Program-made: the position numbers and the translations under genes
In this document: positions 34,301 to 41,050 of the stretch, piece by piece
Layout of the letters: every line of letters begins with the position of its first letter
Position numbering within the stretch: position 1 is the first letter of the stretch
The notes under the pieces: model-generated
Seen by the model: only the letters and a program-made list of their open reading frames with translations
The model's database searches: none
What the model was told of the DNA's origin: nothing
Assembly: GCA_946625225.1 (NCBI GenBank)
Contig: CAMOTA010000011.1
Location: 1 to 43,167, forward strand
From: UBA9715 sp003452695
GTDB lineage: Bacteria > Actinomycetota > Coriobacteriia > Coriobacteriales > Eggerthellaceae
Direction: 5' to 3'
Length of the DNA stretch: 43,167 nucleotides

Positions 34301-36226
34301 ATTATGACTTGACGTGCCGCTGAAATATCCGATGGCAAACGCATGATTGGAAGCTTGCTCGGCTCGGCTCATCGATTGGCTCAATGCAACCTGCATGTCG
34401 TTGAGGAACGGTCCAATGGTCCGAACGGGCACGTCAAGCTGTTGTTCGAGCGAACGAGCAAGGTAATCCGTCGAGGCGATGGCGAAATCGCACCCTTGGA
34501 CAACCATGGCGAACCGCTGCGCCTCGCCGCTCCAGAAATCCTGTTCCGTTTGATCGTCCTTGTCATGAGCCATCACCTGGGCTAGGCGCTCGGCTTTATC
34601 GATGCCAACCACGTCGTCATCGATAAAAAACGCGATGGGCGTTGCCGCCGCATGCGCCCGTTCCATGAAGCGTTGCAGTCGCGGGTGGTACCTCATGCGG
34701 ATAAGGACGACAATATCGAGGGCATCCAACATGCGCTCGAGGTCATCCAGCTCGTCCAGGAAAAAATAGCAAGCGTCCCACTCGGTCGAACTTGCAAGGC
34801 ATTCCGCCACGTTGAAGCCATAATACCTGAACGTCGCGTCGTCTCCCGCCGCCCGGTCGTATAGCAAAGCTGCACAGCGGCGGCCCGCGCGCTTTGACTC
34901 AAGGATCCTATCGATCCTTTCCGAAAGCTCAACGCCGCTCCATGGTTCGGGGTCGTAAGCAAAATCGACAATCGATATGCCCCTGTCTTCGAGGAATGCG
35001 GCGACGGAGGAATTCGCCTTGGCGTCGTTTCCGGCAAAAACATCGCTTATCGTATGCGGTATCGGCGCGAGCGCCTCTGAAATCTCATCTCCTGCGGTTT
35101 CCGTCGTGCAATGGGCAAGGCACCATGAACGGGCGGCTTCGCCGATGCGGTCGCGCAAACCCCCATCTTCCACGAGGGAAGACAACGCGTCCGCCCAAGC
35201 GCCTTCATCGCTGCAGAGAAGCCCCGTCACGCCATCGTCCACGACCTCGGCGAAGGCGCCGAAGTTACTTGCCACGGTCGGCACGCCCACTAAAGCTGCC
35301 TCGACCCATCGATTCTCGGACTTCGCCGCGTTGAACAGCGTGTATTCCAACGGGGCTAGCCCGATGTCGGTCGTGCGTATCAGAGCCGGCAAATCGTGCC
35401 AATCGACATAGCCGTGCCTCATGATTTGAGACTCGTAGGGCGCCAGCTCATCGGGCAGGACGCATTCTCCCACAATCAGCAACGCCGCTTCAGGGTGGCT
35501 CGAAAGGACGTCGGCAAGGGGGCGGGCGATGGATTGCAGATCGCCATTGTGCGTACGGCTGCCGCTGAAGTACCCCATCACAACTCTACCATCTGCGTTG
35601 GGACGACGGTTTTCCCAAGCCGCCTGCGACAAACGCACCATCTCGGCCGATGCGACATTGCGGTTAATGCAAACCGCGTCCACATAGGGCAGCAGCTCAT
35701 CGGCCAATGCCGCCGTAGTAGTGATTGCGTAATCGCACATCGCAAGCGTTTCGCCGTTGCGCCGCACCCCGCTATCGAAGACCTCCTTCTCGGCATGTGA
35801 CATAGCCTTGACTGCAGGGAAGTCGTCGGTATATTCGGTGTCTATGACCAGGTCGTCAACGTCGAAGAAAACCGCCTTTTCTTTTCCACGCGCAAGAATG
35901 ATGACATCATGAACCATCGTCGTAATTGGGCAGCGATAGAACACGATCGTCTGAGCGCGGCTTTCATCCGCAAGCGTCAGGTCGAGATAGAACACCTCGT
36001 CGGTGGTTACGCCCCGCAATTCGAGTTGTTCGCGTTGATGTGTAACTCGATAACGGGTGAGCGTCGGCAACGATTCATCGCATCCGTTTACGAACAGAAC
36101 CTGGCACGGTCGGGCTTCCGGCCGATCGTCCGGCCCGTCCTGAGCGAACCGCGCTGCGCCTCGTTGCAGGACGTTCGCTATAACGTTGATGCCGGAAAGC
36201 GCTTTGTTCGGTATTGTTCGTCCCAT
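31358..36226 (-). CDS. Giant protein with four tandem GT-B-like glycosyltransferase units
   Basis: A 1622-residue protein. Unit 1 (about 42-390) and unit 3 (about 906-1280) are close relatives: VLFVNGCDESLP (43-54) / VLFINGCDLSLP (907-918), FFDVDDLVIDTEYTD (120-134) / YFDIDDLVVDRRYTD (984-998), and GYFSGSRTHNGD (218-229) / GYFSGSITHNDD (1108-1119). Each is followed by APLEYTLFNAAKSENRWVEA-type donor-site blocks. Unit 2 (about 415-805) is more distant but keeps GYFSGTSSHNAD (633-644). Unit 4 (about 1283-1622) is a WsaF-like GT4 rhamnosyltransferase: LPDLEISGGILVALKH, PNGIDACKFP, then TSLLESFSYPPLEMMATGG. The frame is open throughout. GAGGGG lies before the ATG. It follows rfbBDAC, so rhamnose transfer is likely; acting as a chain polymerase with several linkages is inference. 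A hairpin separates it from rfbC. Confidence 0.88.
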   Translation of the reverse strand: MGRTIPNKALSGINVIANVLQRGAARFAQDGPDDRPEARPCQVLFVNGCDESLPTLTRYRVTHQREQLELRGVTTDEVFYLDLTLADESRAQTIVFYRCPITTMVHDVIILARGKEKAVFFDVDDLVIDTEYTDDFPAVKAMSHAEKEVFDSGVRRNGETLAMCDYAITTTAALADELLPYVDAVCINRNVASAEMVRLSQAAWENRRPNADGRVVMGYFSGSRTHNGDLQSIARPLADVLSSHPEAALLIVGECVLPDELAPYESQIMRHGYVDWHDLPALIRTTDIGLAPLEYTLFNAAKSENRWVEAALVGVPTVASNFGAFAEVVDDGVTGLLCSDEGAWADALSSLVEDGGLRDRIGEAARSWCLAHCTTETAGDEISEALAPIPHTISDVFAGNDAKANSSVAAFLEDRGISIVDFAYDPEPWSGVELSERIDRILESKRAGRRCAALLYDRAAGDDATFRYYGFNVAECLASSTEWDACYFFLDELDDLERMLDALDIVVLIRMRYHPRLQRFMERAHAAATPIAFFIDDDVVGIDKAERLAQVMAHDKDDQTEQDFWSGEAQRFAMVVQGCDFAIASTDYLARSLEQQLDVPVRTIGPFLNDMQVALSQSMSRAEQASNHAFAIGYFSGTSSHNADFELIKGQLLSFIDCHEDALLVLVGELKLDSELVQRWKDGSITLLPRVNYVTLQQLQAAVDVSLAPLVIDDFTSCKSGLKAFEAAAVGTPICASPSPSYSDVVKTLGQGAICAQPQDWAEALNRYYESPISPSDRASLEDRAVAAYHGQAVRSNIERVFDEVRAATIEPSTAMRDCAAHVRIDDWDDQFGASVALGRSARMGAAYGSEDQHESTLHRVARLTVAKVQREGFTSAADIVAENVRERINRFKWTSQNPDEATFFDVLFINGCDLSLPHPIRYRVDHQIQQLTACGVAVKCVNSWDLKKSDVTCARAFIIFRCPYTFEMGEFVALAKRLNKCVYFDIDDLVVDRRYTDTIEYVKTLSTAEYVAYSDGVDRMGRMLRECGRAITTTDRLAAELRTIVPEVFINRNTASDEMLFYSERAVRERDVLPYLEEGDIPPNERAHVRWARREAAKRDANSVVIGYFSGSITHNDDVAMILPVLVDVLGQRPQARLLVAGLLDIPRELEPYRDRISSFDFCPWERLPDVIAKADINIAPLEDTVFNAAKSENKWVEAAFVKVPTIASNIGAFAEMIENGKTGVLCDTPEEWKAALLRLIDDAAERKRIGEAAYAKCHADCFTLNTGQHLATYLKGQFNHNIFMVLPDLEISGGILVALKHCAILQGAGYDVTIVDSGAARQYCEPFVEVDDRLIPVVRAVSGRNKRLHELLMGSVDHMVATMWSTLDQLDRCPSVKKRQYLVQGFERDFYEPPLYQRMSANATYTRDDVDYLTISQWCKGWLENGFGRIVRYAPNGIDACKFPRKKRAFESGRKVRILVEGDPASYYKNVDEAFEITNALDPGRFEIWFMSYNAKPKSQYRVDRFLHSVPHDEVGDVYASCDILLKTSLLESFSYPPLEMMATGGFVVAIPNNGNAEYLVHGSNCLLFESGDRASAIASIELICESPELRERLERNGLETAQSRDWAVLERQVLALYAD

Positions 36227-36265
36227 GAATGCCCCTCAGTCGCTCGAGATGATTCTCTACTGCAA

Positions 36266-36313
36266 ATCGGATGCGCTCGAGTGAGGGCCTATCCTCAATC
36301 GAGCGCATCCGAT
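36266..36313. terminator. Perfect 15-bp palindrome between rfbC and the giant GT gene
   Basis: ATCGGATGCGCTCGA (36266-36280) pairs with TCGAGCGCATCCGAT (36299-36313). Inside, TGAGG and CCTCA extend the stem across a G/A mismatch and leave a 6-nt loop. It lies 116 nt past the rfbC stop and 39 nt before the giant GT start, with no T-run. It may end or attenuate the rfb transcript, or bind a protein. The rest of 36227-36428 shows no gene. Confidence 0.55.
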
Positions 36314-36428
36314 CGAATACGGATAAAAGCTGGTGTTTGCAAGCCGCGCCGCGCGAACTTCGAAACTCTTGAAGCGAATAACTGCCCCTGCGCCCATACG
36401 TAAAAAGCCCTCGCTTGGCATATTGTGG

Positions 36429-37019
36429 CTATACGCGATCGGACAGAGCGAATGGCGGATGAACTTTATCTTTATCGGAAAGGGTAATTTTGTCGGGGTC
36501 GAATGCATCGTCGCCGGAAAGCGGCGGCCACTCAATGCCGATGGCTGGATCATTCCACATGATTCCACCCTCGTCGTTCGGGTGATATACGTCGTCGCAC
36601 TTGTAGCAGAATTCGGCCTTTTCCGACAGCACGAGAAACCCGTGCGCGAAACCGCGTGGGATGAAGAACTGACGGCGATTCTCCGCCGATAGCACCTCGC
36701 CCGCCCACTTCCCATAGGTGGGACTGCCTGGCCGCAGGTCGACGGCAACATCGAACACTTCGCCCGATATGACGCGAACAAGCTTAGCTTGAGGATGCTC
36801 TATCTGAAAATGCAGGCCGCGCAATACGCCCTTGATTGATGACGATTGGTTATCTTGGACGAAATCGCATGTTATTCCGCCTGCCGCGAAATCAGGCGCT
36901 TTGTAGGTTTCGGCAAAATAACCGCGCTCGTCGCCATACGCCTTCACGTCTACCACGACAAGCCCTTCGATTTCTTTCTTCGTAAACGTGAAGTTCCCCG
37001 ACGTTATGCTACCAGCCAA
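36429..37019 (-). CDS. rfbC: dTDP-4-dehydrorhamnose 3,5-epimerase
   Basis: Third step of dTDP-L-rhamnose synthesis: epimerises C3 and C5 of the 4-keto-6-deoxy intermediate. Cupin enzyme, 196 residues from the chosen TTG start. GDERGYFAETYK, QDNQSSSIKGVLRGLHFQ (catalytic His in LRGLHFQ), VDLRPGSPTYGKW and FIPRGFAHGFLVLS are all present. An AGGAGG 5 nt before TTG 37019 and the length (family about 185-190) favour this start. ATG 37046 is the alternative and would put the AGGAGG inside the gene. It lies 55 nt after rfbB in the same operon. Confidence 0.93.
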   Translation of the reverse strand: MAGSITSGNFTFTKKEIEGLVVVDVKAYGDERGYFAETYKAPDFAAGGITCDFVQDNQSSSIKGVLRGLHFQIEHPQAKLVRVISGEVFDVAVDLRPGSPTYGKWAGEVLSAENRRQFFIPRGFAHGFLVLSEKAEFCYKCDDVYHPNDEGGIMWNDPAIGIEWPPLSGDDAFDPDKITLSDKDKVHPPFALSDRV

Positions 37020-37024
37020 AACAG

Positions 37025-37030
37025 CCTCCT
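37025..37030 (-). promoter_or_regulatory. Strong ribosome-binding site deciding the rfbC TTG start
   Basis: AGGAGG on the minus strand, 5 nt before TTG (37019-37017). No comparable site precedes the ATG at 37046, which has only AGGG 10 nt upstream. Confidence 0.6.
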
Positions 37031-37074
37031 CGTCACGATGCGGCATTTCGCCATTGCCCTCTGCATCCCTGCAA

Positions 37075-38094
37075 TCATTGCCCCTGCACGGCGTATTTCG
37101 CCTCCACGCCGTCCTTTGTGCCACGCCACCAGTTATCGTTGTCGCGGTACCACGCAATGGTATCGCGCAAGCCTGCTGCGAAGTCGGTATGAACTGGTGT
37201 CCAGCCAAGCTCGCGACGCAGTTTGGTCGAATCGATTGCATACCTGCGATCGTGGCCCGGCCTGTCGCGCACCCAGTCGAAGTCGTCGGGCTCGCGGCCC
37301 ATTTCCGTCAGGATGGAGCGCAGCACGTCGATGTTCGATCGCTCGCCATCGGCTCCAATAAGATAGGTCTCGCCAATCCGCCCCTGGCTGAGGATGGTCC
37401 ATACGGCACTCGAATGGTCCTCGGTGTGAATCCAGTCCCTTACATTCAGGCCATCGCCATACAGCTTGGGCCTCATGCCGCACAGCACATTCGTAATCTG
37501 GCGGGGAATGAACTTTTCGATATGCTGGCGCGGGCCGTAGTTGTTCGAGCAATTGCTGATGGTCGCCGCCACCCCATAGGTGCGATGCCAGGCGCGGACG
37601 AGCAGGTCGCTGGAGGCCTTGGTCGAGCTGTACGGGCTCGACGGTTTGTAAGGCGTATCCTCCGTGAACCGCGCTGGATCGTCGAGCGCCAGGTCGCCGT
37701 ACACCTCGTCGGTCGATATGTGATGGAAGCGCACCCGATGCAAACGGGCCGCCTCCAGCAAGGTGAAAGTGCCTTCCACGTTGGTCCGCACGAACGGCGC
37801 CGGGTCGGCAATCGAATTGTCGTTATGCGATTCCGCGGCGAAATGCACGATTGCGTCTGCTTGCGCGACAAGCGTATCCACCGTGTCCTTGTCGCAGATG
37901 TCGCCCACGACCAAGCGCACGCGCGATTCCGGCAATCCCGCAAGGTTTTCCGGGTTTCCCGCGTATGTCAGCTTGTCCAGAACGGTCACCTGGATATCGG
38001 GGTAATTCCCAACGACCCAGTGCACGAAATTGGAGCCGATAAAACCGGCTGCACCGGTTACGAGCACATGTTTCGGTTCAAAGCGGTCCGCCAT
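37075..38094 (-). CDS. rfbB: dTDP-glucose 4,6-dehydratase
   Basis: Second step of dTDP-L-rhamnose synthesis. A 339-residue extended short-chain dehydrogenase. NAD-binding TGAAGFIGSNFVHW is at the N-terminus, HFAAESHNDNSI is the substrate region, STDEVYGDL carries the Thr-Asp-Glu catalytic residues, and PYSSTKASSDLLVRAWHRTYG has the YxxxK-like motif with Ser in place of the usual Ala. ATG 38094 has AGGTG 6 nt upstream and begins 1 nt after the rfbD stop; the GTG at 38103 is less likely. Confidence 0.96.
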   Translation of the reverse strand: MADRFEPKHVLVTGAAGFIGSNFVHWVVGNYPDIQVTVLDKLTYAGNPENLAGLPESRVRLVVGDICDKDTVDTLVAQADAIVHFAAESHNDNSIADPAPFVRTNVEGTFTLLEAARLHRVRFHHISTDEVYGDLALDDPARFTEDTPYKPSSPYSSTKASSDLLVRAWHRTYGVAATISNCSNNYGPRQHIEKFIPRQITNVLCGMRPKLYGDGLNVRDWIHTEDHSSAVWTILSQGRIGETYLIGADGERSNIDVLRSILTEMGREPDDFDWVRDRPGHDRRYAIDSTKLRRELGWTPVHTDFAAGLRDTIAWYRDNDNWWRGTKDGVEAKYAVQGQ

Positions 38095-38095
38095 G

Positions 38096-39001
38096 TTAAT
38101 CACCTAGTTCGGGAAGGTTGGCCAAATAAGTGGCCAGCGCATCGCGCCAAGGGCGCATCTCATTGCCAATGGTTTCTTCCAGATGCTTGTTGCGCAGGCT
38201 GGAATAAGCGGGACGATCCGCCGATTGGGGAAATCGCTGCTTGTACTCGGCAGACGTCAGACCCTCTTTGGAACACGGAATGCCCGCGCCATCCACCACG
38301 GCGCAGGCGAAATCGAACCAGCTGCACGTGCCCTCGTTCGTGCAATGATAGATTCCATACGCATCGGTAGACGCGATCTTCAAGATTTCATAAGCCAGGT
38401 CGTTTGCCGATGTGGGATTGCCGAATTGGTCGTTCACCACTGCAATCGCCCCATGCTCGCGCGCAAGGCGCATCATGGTCTTCGCGAAGTTTCGCCCGAC
38501 ATAGCCATACAGCCACGCCGTGCGCACGACGAAGGTGCGCTCGCATGCCTGAATGGCGCTGCGCTCGCCCGCAAGCTTGGTCCGGCCATACGCGGATATC
38601 GGGCCCACCTCGTCGCCTTCGCAGCGCGGCTCGGGGTCGGTGCCCGGAAAGACGTAGTCGGTCGAAACGTGAACGAACTTGGACCCGGCTGCCTGCGCGG
38701 CACGTGCAAGGTTCTCGGCGCCTGTCGCATTCACGCGAAACGCGCCTTCCTCGTCGGATTCGCAACCATCGACGTTCGTCATAGCCGCGCAGTTCACGAC
38801 CAAGTCGTAAGGCCCATGAGCCGCGAACCACGCATCGACCGCCTGGGCGTCCGTTATGTCCAGCTCGTGGTAATCGATATAGTCCACCTCGACCGATTCA
38901 TAACATTGCGGAATCGCGCCGATTTCGGCGCGCCCGCTTTCAAGGCAGCGCCGCAACTCGTTGCCTAGTTGGCCATGGGCTCCTGTAACGAGAATCTTCA
39001 T
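38096..39001 (-). CDS. rfbD: dTDP-4-dehydrorhamnose reductase
   Basis: Last step of dTDP-L-rhamnose synthesis. A 301-residue NADPH-dependent reductase. N-terminal VTGAHGQLGNEL binds the cofactor, VNCAAMTNVDGCE and HVSTDYVFPG are family motifs, and ISAYGRTKLAGE holds the YxxxK catalytic pair. The start lies 1 nt after the rfbA stop, so the genes are tightly coupled. The gene order A-D-B-C is one of the common variants. Confidence 0.95.
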   Translation of the reverse strand: MKILVTGAHGQLGNELRRCLESGRAEIGAIPQCYESVEVDYIDYHELDITDAQAVDAWFAAHGPYDLVVNCAAMTNVDGCESDEEGAFRVNATGAENLARAAQAAGSKFVHVSTDYVFPGTDPEPRCEGDEVGPISAYGRTKLAGERSAIQACERTFVVRTAWLYGYVGRNFAKTMMRLAREHGAIAVVNDQFGNPTSANDLAYEILKIASTDAYGIYHCTNEGTCSWFDFACAVVDGAGIPCSKEGLTSAEYKQRFPQSADRPAYSSLRNKHLEETIGNEMRPWRDALATYLANLPELGD

Positions 39002-39002
39002 G

Positions 39003-39905
39003 CTAGGGAAGCTCCTTTCTCGGAACGATCTTTCCCTCTGCGACTTTCAGGATGTGCTTGCCATACTCGCTTTTCCCATATCGTTTGGCTGCATCCAGCA
39101 AAGCATCGCGCCCGATCCAATCGTTCTCGTAGGCAATTTCCTCCAGAACCGAAACGGATAGCCCCTGCGAGCGCTCGATAACGCGCACGAACTCCGAAGC
39201 CTCGAACAGGCTTTCCATGGTGCCCGTGTCCAGCCAGGCGTAGCCGCGCCCGAGCGTGACCACGTTCAAAGAGCCGTCCTGAAGATACATCTGGTTCAGC
39301 GTCGTAATCTCCAATTCGCCGCGGGCGGACGGCTTCACCTGCTTGGCGAAGTCGCACACGCGCGCGTCGTAGAAATACAGCCCCGTTACCGCATAGTTGC
39401 TCTTCGGATGTTCGGGCTTTTCCTCGATTGATATTACGTTGTAATCCGCATCGAACTCCACCACGCCGAAACGCTCGGGGTCGTCCACATGATAGCCAAA
39501 CACCGTGGCCCCGCCGCGTTCCTCGGCGTCGGCAACGGCCCGACGCAAATGCCGCTTGAAGCCATTGCCATAGAAGATGTTGTCGCCGAGCACAAGCGCG
39601 CAGGACTGCCCCTCGATAAACTCCTCGCCGATGATGAATGCTTGCGCCAGCCCATCGGGGCTCGGCTGCTCTGCATACGACAGCTTCAGGCCGAACTGAG
39701 ACCCATCGCCGAGCAACCGCTCGAAATTCGGCAGGTCGGTTGGGGTGGATATTATCAGGATGTCGCGTATGCCCGCCATCATCAGCACCGACAGCGGGTA
39801 GTAGATCATCGGCTTGTCGTAGACCGGCAGCAACTGCTTGGACGTGACGGTCGTCAGCGGGTACAGGCGCGTGCCGCTGCCCCCGGCAAGAATTATTCCC
39901 TTCAT
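39003..39905 (-). CDS. rfbA: Glucose-1-phosphate thymidylyltransferase
   Basis: First step of dTDP-L-rhamnose synthesis: glucose-1-phosphate + dTTP to dTDP-glucose. A 300-residue enzyme with the signature GGSGTRLYPLT, SKQLLPVYDKPMIYYPLSVL, LGDNIFYG and EKPEHPKSNYAVTGLYFYD. The ATG directly abuts the glf stop codon. Usual family length. Confidence 0.96.
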   Translation of the reverse strand: MKGIILAGGSGTRLYPLTTVTSKQLLPVYDKPMIYYPLSVLMMAGIRDILIISTPTDLPNFERLLGDGSQFGLKLSYAEQPSPDGLAQAFIIGEEFIEGQSCALVLGDNIFYGNGFKRHLRRAVADAEERGGATVFGYHVDDPERFGVVEFDADYNVISIEEKPEHPKSNYAVTGLYFYDARVCDFAKQVKPSARGELEITTLNQMYLQDGSLNVVTLGRGYAWLDTGTMESLFEASEFVRVIERSQGLSVSVLEEIAYENDWIGRDALLDAAKRYGKSEYGKHILKVAEGKIVPRKELP

Positions 39906-41018
39906 CTACAGAAGCACCCCCAACTCGGCTTCAACCAAATCGAACGCAGCCGCAATCGCCTTGTCCATGTCGTAGTACTTGTATCCACCCAAACGGCCCG
40001 CGAACACGACCGAGCCCTCCTGGGCCGCAAGGTCGCGGTACTGGGTGTACAGCCGCATGTTGCGCTCGTCGTTAATCGGGTAATAGGGCTCGTCACCCGG
40101 ATTCCAATCCGCCGGGTACTCGCGCGTGATAACGGTCTTGGGCTGCGTGCCGAACTCGAAGTGCTTGTGCTCGATTATGCGCGTCCAGGGCACCTCGCGC
40201 TCGTTGTAGTTTACCACAGCCACGCCCTGGTGGTTTTCCTCTTCAAGCGTCTCGGTCTCAAAACGCAAGCTGCGGTATTCCAGCTGTCCCAGCCTGAAAT
40301 CGTAGAAGGCGTCGATGGGCCCGCAGTATACGGTGCGCTCGGCAATGTCGGGCTGTTCTGCAATCAGGTCGCGGTACTCCACGCCCGTGCGCACCTCCAC
40401 GCCTTCCAGCATGTTGCTGACCATTGCCGTGTATCCACCAATCGGTATGCCCTGGTAACGGTCGTTGAAGTAGTTGTTGTCGTAGGTGAAGCGGCACGGC
40501 AGGCGACGTATGATGGAAGCCGGCAGCTCCCTGCAATCGCGCCCCCACTGCTTTTCGGTATAGCCCTTCACCAGCTTTTCGAATATGTCGCGTCCGACGA
40601 GGGAAAGGGCCTGCTCTTCCAGGTTCTGTGGCTCGCCGATGTTTTCCGCCGCAATCTGCTCGGCAATCTTTGCCTTGGCCTCGGCGGGAGTTACCACACC
40701 CCACATCTTCGAGAACGTGTTCATGTTGAAGGGCAGGTTGTAGGTCTCGCCCTTGTAATAGGCCACCGGGCTGTTGATGTAGTTGTTGAACTCGGCGAAC
40801 TGGTTAACGTAGTTCCACACGTTGCGCAGAGAAGTATGGAAGATGTGCGCGCCGTACTTGTGCACCTGAATGCCTTCCACCTCTTCGGTGTACACGTTGC
40901 CGGCGATATGGTTGCGACGATCGATGACCAGGCACGTCTTGCCCGCCTTTTTCGCCTCATGCGCGAAAACGGCCCCTGTCAGGCCAGCTCCCACCACCAG
41001 GTAATCGTAGTGCGCCAT
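39906..41018 (-). CDS. glf: UDP-galactopyranose mutase
   Basis: A 370-residue FAD enzyme that converts UDP-galactopyranose to UDP-galactofuranose, the donor for the GlfT-like enzymes at 21.8-24.7 kb. The N-terminal VVGAGLTGAVFAHE is the FAD-binding motif. YGAHIFHTS, YTEKQWGRDCRELPASIIRRLP and the C-terminal PYYPINDERN and GRLGGYKYYDMD blocks are typical. ATG 41018 aligns with the E. coli protein (367 residues), with AAAGGA 9 nt upstream. A TTG at 41036 would add six residues without homology. Confidence 0.96.
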   Translation of the reverse strand: MAHYDYLVVGAGLTGAVFAHEAKKAGKTCLVIDRRNHIAGNVYTEEVEGIQVHKYGAHIFHTSLRNVWNYVNQFAEFNNYINSPVAYYKGETYNLPFNMNTFSKMWGVVTPAEAKAKIAEQIAAENIGEPQNLEEQALSLVGRDIFEKLVKGYTEKQWGRDCRELPASIIRRLPCRFTYDNNYFNDRYQGIPIGGYTAMVSNMLEGVEVRTGVEYRDLIAEQPDIAERTVYCGPIDAFYDFRLGQLEYRSLRFETETLEEENHQGVAVVNYNEREVPWTRIIEHKHFEFGTQPKTVITREYPADWNPGDEPYYPINDERNMRLYTQYRDLAAQEGSVVFAGRLGGYKYYDMDKAIAAAFDLVEAELGVLL

Positions 41019-41050
41019 TATCCTTCGTCCTTTCAAGTCGAACCCTGTTC

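Noticed and set aside
36257..36781. Open frame of 174 codons overlapping rfbC and its downstream gap
   Set aside because: It overlaps the conserved rfbC coding region in another frame and has no motif.
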